Shown here: piece after piece, positions 57,201 through 63,670 of the stretch
How positions within the stretch are numbered: position 1 is the stretch's first letter
Layout of the letters: every line of letters starts with the position of its first letter
Origin: an uncultured SAR92 cluster bacterium
Lineage (GTDB): Bacteria > Pseudomonadota > Gammaproteobacteria > Pseudomonadales > Porticoccaceae
Direction of reading: 5' to 3'
NCBI GenBank assembly: GCA_902527245.1
Contig: CABZOI010000004.1
Coordinates: 62,001-126,000, forward strand
Length of the DNA: 64,000 nt
Position numbers and translations under genes: made by a program
The notes under the pieces: model-generated
What the model saw: the letters and a program-made list of their open reading frames with translations, nothing else
What the model was told of the DNA's origin: nothing
The model's database searches: none

Positions 57201-57403
57201 ATATCTTTAATGGTGCTTGCAACTAGGTGTCCATGATGTGGTAATCCAGTTGCAAAAGGCGGACCATCATAAAAAATAAATGGCTTTTTAGATTTATTTT
57301 TCTTTACAGACTCTTCGAATGCATCGGTTCTTGACCAGAAATCTAAAATTTCATGCTCCATATCTACAAAAGAAAATGGAGCTTTGCTAGGCGAATCTGT
57401 CAT
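54269..57403 (-). CDS. ileS: Isoleucyl-tRNA synthetase, eukaryote-like type 2
   Basis: About 1044 residues from ATG 57403; the in-frame TTG at 57418 would add five residues. It charges tRNA-Ile with isoleucine. The class I signatures are GLPHHGHL (the HIGH box) near the N-terminus and KKMSKSLRN in the second half. TTTPWTLPSNLAICVG lies at the start of the CP1 editing domain. Overall length, the PHxGHL form of the HIGH box and the extended C-terminal region match the IleRS2 (eukaryote-like) class and not the bacterial type 1 of about 930 residues. This class is associated with natural mupirocin tolerance. No second ileS is in the window, so whether it is the only copy cannot be seen. Confidence 0.95.
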   Translation of the reverse strand: MTDSPSKAPFSFVDMEHEILDFWSRTDAFEESVKKNKSKKPFIFYDGPPFATGLPHHGHLVASTIKDIVPRYWTMKGFHVIRRFGWDCHGLPIEHEIDKQLGMSAQEAVTELGVAGYNNECRSIVQRYVKEWRHTISRIGRWVDFDNDYKTMDPWYMESVWWVFKQLWDKGLIYQGVKVMPLSTSLGTPLANFEATSNYQDVQDPAVTVLFELEDSDAYLAVWTTTPWTLPSNLAICVGIDIEYVLVEDKESNKKIYMAKERVSHYFDDIEVIKTIKGSDLVQQRYKPVFPYFSDQVKDGAFVVLSDDYVTTDSGTGLVHQAPAFGEDDLRVIKSYGISAMVCPVDLHGKFTDEVSDFSGMYVKDADKKIIEYLKANNSLLRQEVIQHSYPYCYRSNTPLIYRAIPSWYVRVTDFKHKLIDANEQINWVPDHIKEGRFGNWIEGAIDWAISRNRVWGTPLPIWINDVTENVICIGSIQELEVYTGSKVSDLHREFVDDLTFSIDGEKGVYRRIEEVLDCWFESGSMPYAQLHYPFENEQLFEDGFPAEFIAEGLDQTRGWFYTLTVLAAGLFEKPAFRNVIVNGMVMAKDGKKMSKSLRNYTPPDELMEKYGADALRIYSINSGLVKGEEQRFSDLGVRDMVRRALLPWYNAYSFFNTYAVIDKWTLENLTHDSQNILDRWLISRIQTLKNNVAKEMEKYRLFNVVPQLFSFIEDLTNWYIRLNRTRYWGKGLGEDKVSAFSTLYIVLMDLSKLMAPFAPFLSDYLYQRLSEFSKDNELSSVHLCGYPEPDATCIDERLELAVDRMQQVILLGRQKREESKIGLRTPLNKMTIINKDKELLNDMRSLEGYLKDELNIYEIEYRSDEEKFIRLRAKPNFPLLGKRLGKRMKIFAPRISKLTTDEIGYLLENHELEISVDGGKELFSINEIEVLQEGREGSNTISNSKISIDLDCTVTPELKRAGYAREFVNRIQRLRKDLDLSVSDRIELHYNTEDSLKSAIEEHIDYIKNETLSINVSFNETLSGANAEIDGISVDFNIKKLSN

Positions 57404-57512
57404 GGTTTTTATTTGCAAGAAATCGTTGGAGTATTTTTACATATTTTTTTGTTTATGTTATCACTTTTATCTATTATTTTTTGCGACGGGAAGGCTTTTT
57501 AAATTTTGCAAC

Positions 57513-57581
57513 AAAAAAGGGACTGGGTATTAGCCAGTCCCTTAATTTATGATTTAACTCGTTAAGGTTATTGAGTTAAAT
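57513..57581 (-). terminator. Two tandem hairpins downstream of the His-rich TonB receptor
   Basis: Read on the minus strand after the stop at 57599, a 9-bp stem (ATTTAACTC / GAGTTAAAT, 57552-57581, 12-nt loop) is followed by a GC-rich stem AAGGGACTGG / CCAGTCCCTT with TTTTTT after it (57513-57543). The second is a clear intrinsic terminator. The first is AT-rich and may stabilise the mRNA end. Confidence 0.88.
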
Positions 57582-57598
57582 TATTAGATAACAATCGG

Positions 57599-59986
57599 TT
57601 AGTTATATTGAAAATTTACTCTCAAACCGATATTTCTTCCAGGTAGTGGAACCTCATCTTTAACAAACGACGCATGATTTCTTGCTATCTCATCCAAGAG
57701 GTTTTTAGCAAAAACAGTTACTGACAATCTCTCAGTATCTGAGAAAACAAAACTCTTTGTCATGTTTAGGTTCAACATCTGATATCCATCAGTAACCATC
57801 TCACCGACACCAGTATCCTTTTGGCTCTCAACATCTTTAAATGACATCTTGAGATCTAGCGTATCTTGAGTGTATCTAGCTGCAAAGATATTTCTAGGTG
57901 GTGTTATTCTTGGAAGATACCCACCTGAGGCAAACTCCGCCTTGAGCGCGTCGCGAGCAAATGATAACTCAAGCTCACCCGAACCCAATGCAAAAGATCT
58001 ACCAATCTCAAGTTCATAACCTTCAAGTAATGCATCGCCCTGAAGATAATCAGCTCTTATCAAGCCTCCATGATCATGCTCATCTTCATGTTCTTCGTGC
58101 TCTTCTTCAGTTTCATCTTGAAGGTATATGTAATTATCAACGTCGTTTCGGAAGAATGATAAATTACCAAAATATCCGTCTCGCTCATAAATAAAATTCA
58201 AATCAATATTTCTTGAGGTTTCAGATTTAAGATTTACATCACCAACCTCATATCGACCTGTTGCCATGTGGGCTCCATTCATAAACAACTCTATCGAAGA
58301 AGGAGTTCGCTCAACATTGGAAATTCCAAGCGTGAATGACAAGGAGTCAGTGATTTCATTGCTCAATGACATTGACAGACTCGTATTATTGTCTGATCTA
58401 CTGTAATACTCCATTTCATGTTCTTCATCATGATGCTCATCGCCATGATCTTCATCGCCATGATCTTCATCATCGTGATGCTCTTCCTCATGAGATAAAG
58501 AACCCTCTCGGTCTATGAAATCAAATCGTGCTCCAAAATCTACTGTGAACTGACCAATCTCGGTAGAGGCATAATAACCCAAGGTTACCTCATCACTCTC
58601 ACTTGGATTCATGAATGCTTCAGACCCAATAATAGAAACTTCTTCACTCAGAACATTGACAGCTACTTTTTGAGCTAAAGCGTCTGTACTTAGATCGAAG
58701 GTGGCACCAAACTCATCTGACTCACTTGAGAAAACAGTGGACTCACCATGCCCGTGACCATCATGCTCATCCTCATGATGCTCATCACCATGGTCCTCAT
58801 CTGAATGATCCTCGTCCGCGTGATCTTCATCCGCGTGATCTTCATCCGCGTGATCTTCATCATGACCCATTTCCTCATGTCCCTCGGTCAAAATATAATC
58901 ACTTTTTCTGTAGAAGTAATCTACCGAATTCACGAGATTACTCGCAAGATTAAACGAACCTCGCAAGTTATACGCATCAGAGGTAGTGACAGCGAAGATT
59001 CTTTCCTCACCGTGCCCTTCATGCCCGCCATGCTCATCACCATGATCTTCATCACCATGGTCCTCATCACCATGATCCTCATCACCATGGTCCTCATCAC
59101 CATGGTCCTCATCCATATGATCATCATGGCCACCATGCTCATCACCATGGTCATCACCATGAAAAGGAATACCATAAGTACTACGCGAGTTGCTTTGAGA
59201 TACTCCAATGTATCCCCAATCACCTGTCTTGGATATACCGAAACGTCTCGATGAATTCATGTAATCAGAATTGGCTAAACCAGACTCATCATGATGCTCT
59301 TCCTCGTCGTGATGCTCTTCCTCGTCGTGATGCTCTTCCTCGTCGTGATGCTCTTCCTCATGGTGCTCTATCGCACCTTCGGGAACTTCATAGTTTCCAA
59401 GCTCTACATTTTTATATGCACCTGTGATATTGAATCCACCAAAATTGGTTTTTAATGAAACATATCGGGAATCACCATCATTAACACTTTGGTTCTCAAC
59501 GCCCATTTTCAATTGAGTTGTTTCGATATCACTTTTCATAATGGTGTCATCGACGATATTAATTAAGCCACCAATCGCACCATTAGAATACAACAGAGAA
59601 GATGGTCCTTTAATAACCTCAATTTGCTGAACTGCGTTCATATCCACATCATTGGGGTGGTCAGCGCCCAGGCCACTTACGTCTCTGACTGAAACACCAT
59701 TATTGAGTATTTTTACTCGACTACCTAACATGCCCCTAATGATGGGCTGACCTACTCCCTGCCCATAATCAGCAATTGAGACTCCACTGAGATCTCCGAG
59801 TGTTTCACCCAAACTTCCACTGGGTGATGTTGAGATATCCTCACCCGACAAAACATGCAAAGGCTTTTCTATGTTCGTTGACGTCAACGCTGATGTTACT
59901 ACGACTTCGTCAATTGTTTCTGAACTTACGAGCCCCGATATACTTGAACTAACTAAAAAATAAAATAAAACACGAAACTTATTCAT
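57599..59986 (-). CDS. His-rich TonB-dependent receptor (ZnuD-like metal uptake)
   Basis: A 795-residue outer-membrane receptor. A signal peptide (1 to about 22) precedes the TonB-box-like IDEVVVTSA, the plug domain (QPIIRGMLGSRVKILNNGV, EVIKGPSSLLYSNGAIGGLINIVDD, to about residue 135) and the barrel, which ends NIGLRVNFQYN. At least four loops are packed with His/Asp/Glu repeats: about residues 205-232 (six-residue EEHHDE), 278-319 and 373-415 (five-residue EDHGD and EDHAD), 498-522, and a shorter one near 626-637. Zn-scavenging receptors such as ZnuD have comparable His-rich loops, so zinc or another divalent metal is the likely cargo. A small exported protein gene sits 43 bp upstream in the same direction, with a Fur-family-like palindrome above it. 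Confidence 0.92.
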   Translation of the reverse strand: MNKFRVLFYFLVSSSISGLVSSETIDEVVVTSALTSTNIEKPLHVLSGEDISTSPSGSLGETLGDLSGVSIADYGQGVGQPIIRGMLGSRVKILNNGVSVRDVSGLGADHPNDVDMNAVQQIEVIKGPSSLLYSNGAIGGLINIVDDTIMKSDIETTQLKMGVENQSVNDGDSRYVSLKTNFGGFNITGAYKNVELGNYEVPEGAIEHHEEEHHDEEEHHDEEEHHDEEEHHDESGLANSDYMNSSRRFGISKTGDWGYIGVSQSNSRSTYGIPFHGDDHGDEHGGHDDHMDEDHGDEDHGDEDHGDEDHGDEDHGDEHGGHEGHGEERIFAVTTSDAYNLRGSFNLASNLVNSVDYFYRKSDYILTEGHEEMGHDEDHADEDHADEDHADEDHSDEDHGDEHHEDEHDGHGHGESTVFSSESDEFGATFDLSTDALAQKVAVNVLSEEVSIIGSEAFMNPSESDEVTLGYYASTEIGQFTVDFGARFDFIDREGSLSHEEEHHDDEDHGDEDHGDEHHDEEHEMEYYSRSDNNTSLSMSLSNEITDSLSFTLGISNVERTPSSIELFMNGAHMATGRYEVGDVNLKSETSRNIDLNFIYERDGYFGNLSFFRNDVDNYIYLQDETEEEHEEHEDEHDHGGLIRADYLQGDALLEGYELEIGRSFALGSGELELSFARDALKAEFASGGYLPRITPPRNIFAARYTQDTLDLKMSFKDVESQKDTGVGEMVTDGYQMLNLNMTKSFVFSDTERLSVTVFAKNLLDEIARNHASFVKDEVPLPGRNIGLRVNFQYN
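58433..59365 (-). repeat. In-frame tandem repeats encoding metal-binding loops
   Basis: Four clusters of near-identical units inside the receptor gene. At about 59290-59360 the 18-bp unit is repeated about four times (EEHHDE). At about 59032-59120 and 58805-58865 the unit is 15 bp (EDHGD, EDHAD). A shorter cluster lies at 58433-58480. All unit lengths are multiples of three, so gain or loss of units keeps the reading frame. Confidence 0.9.
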
Positions 59987-60029
59987 GTTACCTCCAAAAT
60001 CTAAAAATTATTATTAACAACTGATATTT

Positions 60030-60302
60030 CTAGATATTTTGAGGCGGTCCTCTTGCAAAAAAAGAGTTTCGTGTTTTGGAAAAATAGTGAACGTCTTTAT
60101 AAAGGTTATTGAAGACCTTTAACAGGATAATATTTACAAAGATTGGAGAATCATCGGTATTGGATGTTTGACAATTAGAAAACTGACATTCTTGTGATTC
60201 AAGTTCAAAGTCAGACAAATCGTGATGAAAGACATCCACGCTCGCAGAAAAGGAAACAACAAAAACGAAGGTAAATATTAAAAGCCGATCAAAAAATCTC
60301 AT
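60030..60302 (-). CDS. Small exported Cys/His protein with C-terminal RGPP motif
   Basis: A 90-residue protein. Residues 6-20 are a hydrophobic export segment. FHHDLSD (His26-His27) and two Cys (C39, C44) follow, then a second hydrophobic stretch (residues about 55-63), and the C-terminus is FFARGPPQNI. DUF2946-type small proteins that accompany metal and TonB transport genes often end in a similar R-(A/G)-P-P motif, but I cannot assign this protein to that family for certain. It lies 43 bp upstream of the His-rich receptor and is probably co-transcribed, so a periplasmic metal-handling role is a reasonable guess. Confidence 0.7.
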   Translation of the reverse strand: MRFFDRLLIFTFVFVVSFSASVDVFHHDLSDFELESQECQFSNCQTSNTDDSPIFVNIILLKVFNNLYKDVHYFSKTRNSFFARGPPQNI

Positions 60303-60361
60303 ATCGCGAGTTCTGCTTTATCCTTGATTCCAAAGTCAACACAAATTAAGCCCGATAAAAG

Positions 60362-60425
60362 TTGTAACTTTTTACAAATCTGATATTTGGCCGATTTTTT
60401 AATAATGATACAGTATATCATTATT
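60362..60425 (-). promoter_or_regulatory. Operators upstream of the metal-receptor operon (Fur-family-like palindrome and a second repeat)
   Basis: About 100 bp upstream of the 90-residue gene lies a perfect 10+10 inverted repeat, AATAATGATA-N5-TATCATTATT (60401-60425). It shares the AATGATA/TATCATT half-site character of Fur and Zur boxes. A second perfect repeat, TTGTAA-CTTT-TTACAA, is at 60362-60377. On the minus strand a good -10 (TATACT) falls inside the first palindrome, the arrangement expected for a repressor. Confidence 0.65.
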
Positions 60426-60471
60426 CGAAAGATTTTGGATCAATTTTCAAACAAATCCTCAATTATTTATA

Positions 60472-61767
60472 CTAACCTTTTAATGCTTTCACAGCAGCGA
60501 CGTCTTCAGCGAGATCTTTTCTCAATGCTGCAAATACACTCATGCTCAAATCAGGATCTTCATTTAGAGAGATTCTTTTAATCTGCTGATAAAACCATGC
60601 TTGTGCTCCAAAGCCATTAATAGCTTGAATTAAGCGAAATGGACTTGATGGTGAAAATATCCATGGGCCGAAAGATAAAGATTTCTCATAGCGTGAAAGC
60701 TGTCCAATCTCTCCGTTCAACAATTTTTTAATTGATAAAGGATCAGCGCATAAAGGTCTGCCAACACCAATCATCTCGCAAGCGTTGTTCCCAATCGCAC
60801 TTTCCATTGCACTCCTCGTTCTGAATCCACCAGTGACAATGACTGGAATCGAAATTGTTTTTTTTATATTTGCAGCATAGTCTAAAAAATACGCTTCTCG
60901 AGCAATCGTGCTATTTCTTCTTTTCTCAGATCGATCAGGGTTTATACTCAAATTATCTAAGCCAAGTAGTCTTGGTTGCTCATATGTACCACCAGAAATC
61001 TCTAAAATATCCAAACCTGCTGCCTCAATAATTTGTGCTGATGCAACCGCATCCTCAGCTGAAAAACCTCCCTTTTGAAAATCTGCAGAATTCAATTTCA
61101 AAGAAATTGGAAAATCATCGCCCAACTCTTTCCTGATACCTTTGATAATTTCAACATGAATGCGTGTGCGGTTTTCAATCGTTCCTCCCCACTCATCTGT
61201 TCGTAAATTAAGATCAGGTGATAGGAATTCAGATAGAAGATACCCGTGCGCAGAGTGAATTTGGATTCCTGTAAAACCAGTCTCCCGCGCTATTTTGGCA
61301 ACAAAAATAAACTTTTTTATTACTGAATCTATATCATGCTGAAACATACTTCTGGGATTACCGAACTTTCTTCCTGGTATTTTTAGTTGAACTGATGAGG
61401 GTGCCAGAGGCGCGGAATTTATCTCTCCTGGAGTTTGTCTACCCGCATGTGATATCTGCATCCATAGGTGAGTATTTTCTTTTGTGCCCGCTCGAGCCCA
61501 TTTTTTTAAATATGGTAATTGACTCTTGTAAGTTGACTCCTCAATGCAAATATTGGCAGGACCCTCCATGTGTTGACGATCGATTTGAACATTCCCCGTA
61601 AGCAACAATCCAATATTACCACTTGCCCATTTTTCATAGAGGCGAATGTGTCGCTCATTACAGAAATTATCAGCCGATGCAATTCTCTCAGTCATGGCAG
61701 CTTTACAGATTCTATTCTTAATAACTTTTCCAGATGAAAGATGTAATTCATTCTCTAAAATTGACAT
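60472..61767 (-). CDS. Old-yellow-enzyme-family NADH:flavin oxidoreductase
   Basis: About 431 residues from ATG 61767, which has a TAAGG box 9 nt upstream; a longer ORF to 61830 adds 21 residues rich in hydrophobics that are absent from the family. The TIM-barrel FMN enzyme starts NRICKAAMTERIA. It has the substrate HxxH pair in IHSAHGYLLSEFLSP, then LNLRTDEWGGTIENRTR, a VIVTGGFRT phosphate-binding strand and MIGVGRPL. Relatives reduce enones, nitro compounds, or 2,4-dienoyl-CoA when fused to further domains. This one is stand-alone. It is divergent from the copper-type operon at 61896 and may share its promoter gap. Confidence 0.9.
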   Translation of the reverse strand: MSILENELHLSSGKVIKNRICKAAMTERIASADNFCNERHIRLYEKWASGNIGLLLTGNVQIDRQHMEGPANICIEESTYKSQLPYLKKWARAGTKENTHLWMQISHAGRQTPGEINSAPLAPSSVQLKIPGRKFGNPRSMFQHDIDSVIKKFIFVAKIARETGFTGIQIHSAHGYLLSEFLSPDLNLRTDEWGGTIENRTRIHVEIIKGIRKELGDDFPISLKLNSADFQKGGFSAEDAVASAQIIEAAGLDILEISGGTYEQPRLLGLDNLSINPDRSEKRRNSTIAREAYFLDYAANIKKTISIPVIVTGGFRTRSAMESAIGNNACEMIGVGRPLCADPLSIKKLLNGEIGQLSRYEKSLSFGPWIFSPSSPFRLIQAINGFGAQAWFYQQIKRISLNEDPDLSMSVFAALRKDLAEDVAAVKALKG

Positions 61768-61860
61768 ATTTTTAGCCTTAATAATTAACCACAAAATTAA
61801 GAATACTTTATTTCCAAATTTAGAGTCCAATTTAAAGCAAGCCTAACTGGAAATACTTGA

Positions 61861-61905
61861 TTGACATAAATTTAATCTAAATTAATATACCCCCCATGGG
61901 TATTA
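61861..61905 (+). promoter_or_regulatory. Promoter with CsoR-type GC-tract operator over the start codon
   Basis: TTGACA at 61861-61866 and TAATAT at 61883-61888 (16-bp spacing) form a promoter aimed at the operon. The predicted transcription start falls at about 61895, the base before or at the ATG (61896), so the message would be essentially leaderless. The tract ATACCC-CCCAT-GGGTAT (61887-61903) has the AT-flanked C/G run of CsoR/RcnR operators. It overlaps the -10 box and the start codon. Confidence 0.7.
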
Positions 61906-62501
61906 AGTATTTAGTTCCGTTTATCGTAGGTTTACTTTCATCAATCATAGATGCAAGGCCTGTCTCATATCCAGGCGGAATAACAGTAATGGGGTTTTCA
62001 GACAACATGAAAGACTCCATTTACGTTCATTATTCACCAACCCATTATTATTCTCTGGGTCTGGAAACTAAAAAAGATAAGTATTCAGATTCTGATTATT
62101 CCTACCTGAGATTTACTTATCTACTAGATCGTAAAAATACACAACACTCTCAGAGAAACTTTTATTTTCAATCTGGAGTCAGTCCTGACAAGGCTAGTAA
62201 TCACTTCATAGGCTTTCATGGTGACTGGGAAACTAGACGGTTATATGCTGGTTTTTCGTATAAAAATTCAAAAGTAAGCAGTCAAAGTTATTCGGATCGG
62301 TTTGTTCAATTAGGTATTGCTCCATACCTCGGTGAATATGGTGATATCCACACATGGATTATGATGAAAGCAAAAAAGAACACTCTTGATAATAACTGGT
62401 CTGTTTATCCCATGTTAAAGCTGTTTAAAGGAGATTTTCTATTAGAAGTAGGATATAACAACAAAACAAGACTTGACGCACATTTAATGTATCGTTTTTA
62501 G
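61896..62501 (+). CDS. Putative outer-membrane beta-barrel protein, metal operon
   Basis: A 201-residue protein with a Sec-type signal peptide (cleavage plausible near residue 20, before ARPVSYPGG). The mature part alternates polar and aromatic residues in strand-like stretches (SIYVHYSPTHYYSLGLETK, YLRFTYLLDR, RLYAGFSYKN) and ends HLMYRF, as integral outer-membrane barrels do. I do not recognise a named family. It is the first gene of the HMA/MerT-like/CsoR operon, with 10 bp to the next gene, so it may form a pore or metal exit route. The start coincides with the operator and an apparently leaderless promoter. Confidence 0.75.
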   Translation: MGIKYLVPFIVGLLSSIIDARPVSYPGGITVMGFSDNMKDSIYVHYSPTHYYSLGLETKKDKYSDSDYSYLRFTYLLDRKNTQHSQRNFYFQSGVSPDKASNHFIGFHGDWETRRLYAGFSYKNSKVSSQSYSDRFVQLGIAPYLGEYGDIHTWIMMKAKKNTLDNNWSVYPMLKLFKGDFLLEVGYNNKTRLDAHLMYRF

Positions 62502-62511
62502 GAGGAAAATT

Positions 62512-63021
62512 ATGAAAAATTACTTATTTTTGTTGTGTTTATTGATGGTAAACCTTGGCGCAGTGAGCGATGAGCCAAAAATGCAAGCTACGGAACATAA
62601 GCATGAAGGACACATGAATCATGAGGAACATGCGGGACACATGAATCACGAGGGACATATGGATCATGAGGGACACATGGATCATCAGCATCACTCTCAT
62701 AAAGATCATGCTAATGAAACAATGATAGACGGGAAAGATCTCCAAGTTGATCCAGACCGATTTAATAAATTTACGAAAAATCTTTCATCATGCAATGTCG
62801 CGGTGGTGAGTGTCACGGGGATGGTTTGTGATTTTTGTGCGAGAGGTATCGAGAAGACATTTAAGAAAGATAAAAGCGTCCTAGCAATTGATGTTGATTT
62901 AGCAAAAGGAAAAGTTTTAGTTGCTTATGAAAAATCAAGAGCAATCGACTTCGATGAAATAAAAAATAAAATTTTAATTAACGGTCAAAATGCAACTGAC
63001 TTAGAGATTCTGGAGATTTGA
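62512..63021 (+). CDS. Exported His/Met-rich protein with C-terminal HMA domain
   Basis: A 169-residue protein. A signal peptide (1 to about 19) is followed by a His/Met-rich stretch (residues 29-66) built from GHMNHE and GHMDHE repeats, ideal for copper or silver. Residues about 95-165 form a heavy-metal-associated domain with the metal motif GMVCDFC (Cys106, Cys109). The strong ribosome site AGGAGG precedes the ATG. As a periplasmic metal carrier it could pass ions to the MerT-like protein encoded next (15-bp gap). The combination of a low-complexity metal sponge and an HMA domain is uncommon. Confidence 0.88.
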   Translation: MKNYLFLLCLLMVNLGAVSDEPKMQATEHKHEGHMNHEEHAGHMNHEGHMDHEGHMDHQHHSHKDHANETMIDGKDLQVDPDRFNKFTKNLSSCNVAVVSVTGMVCDFCARGIEKTFKKDKSVLAIDVDLAKGKVLVAYEKSRAIDFDEIKNKILINGQNATDLEILEI

Positions 63022-63036
63022 GGACGATTCACTGAC

Positions 63037-63402
63037 ATGAACGACAAATCCGCAAACATCATCTCTTTATTTGCTTCCTCATCAACATTAATCTGTTGTG
63101 CCTTACCCTCATTGTTTGTTTTGGTTGGCGCAGGAGCAAGCTTTGCTAGCTTAATAACGATATTTCCTTTTCTTGTAACTTTATCAAAATATAAAATTTA
63201 TATTACCTTGTTTGCACTATTCGCTCTCATTATTGCAGGCGTAATTAATTACAGAACTTATCATCTTCCATGCCCAGTAGATCCTGCTCTTGGAGCCACT
63301 TGTATGGCTCAAAGAAAGAGATCACGATATCTTTATTATGCCTCAACAGCAGTGTTTTTATTTGCAACTATTTTTACCTACATTATCCCGAGGATTATTT
63401 AA
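63037..63402 (+). CDS. MerT-like small metal-transport membrane protein
   Basis: A 121-residue protein with three predicted membrane helices. Helix 1 carries the vicinal pair Cys20-Cys21 in LICCALPSL, as MerT has CC in helix 1. A loop pair, Cys79 and Cys89 (HLPCPVDPALGATC), corresponds to the MerT loop cysteines. MerT moves Hg(II) across the inner membrane. With a CsoR-like regulator and a His/Met-rich protein here, copper(I) is also possible, and no MerA reductase is visible. It ends at the base before the regulator gene starts (0-bp gap). Confidence 0.85.
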   Translation: MNDKSANIISLFASSSTLICCALPSLFVLVGAGASFASLITIFPFLVTLSKYKIYITLFALFALIIAGVINYRTYHLPCPVDPALGATCMAQRKRSRYLYYASTAVFLFATIFTYIIPRII

Positions 63403-63663
63403 ATGACACATCCATGCCACAAAGATCAACTTGCTAGTATCAATCGAATAGAAGGACAGATAAGAGGCATCTCTCGCATGATCGATGATGGGAAATATTG
63501 CATTGATATTCTTGATCAATTGAAGGCTGCCAAAAATTCAATACAGAGCGTAGAGGCAAAGATATTAAAAACTCATCTGAAAGAATGCGTCAAAGAAACG
63601 CTTGCTGAAAAAAGCGACTTCGATACTAAAGTAGAAGAAATTCTAAAAGTTTTGAAAAGATAA
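63403..63663 (+). CDS. CsoR/RcnR-family metal-sensing repressor
   Basis: An 86-residue all-helical repressor of the CsoR/RcnR/FrmR family (RIEGQIRGISRMIDDGKYCIDILDQLKAAKNSIQ). The Cu(I) ligand set of CsoR is conserved: Cys33, His58 and Cys62 (KTHLKECV). The N-terminal MTHPCH adds His3, Cys5 and His6, which RcnR- and CsoR-type relatives can also use. It should repress the operon it ends by binding the GC tract at 61887-61903, and release on metal binding. It is 7 bp from the convergent HAD gene. Confidence 0.92.
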   Translation: MTHPCHKDQLASINRIEGQIRGISRMIDDGKYCIDILDQLKAAKNSIQSVEAKILKTHLKECVKETLAEKSDFDTKVEEILKVLKR

Positions 63664-63670
63664 ACCGAAG

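Noticed and set aside
58805-59254. 149-codon ORF on the plus strand over the repeats
   Set aside because: Product of low-complexity repeats read backwards; Met/Ile/Thr-rich sequence with no domain, opposite a clear receptor gene.
58433-59365. Possible CRISPR array
   Set aside because: Units of 15 and 18 bp run head to tail with no spacers and stay in frame with the receptor; no cas gene is present.
63037-63663. Mercury resistance (mer) operon
   Set aside because: No MerR, MerP or MerA is visible, and the regulator is CsoR-type with copper-style ligands, so only MerT-like is justified.
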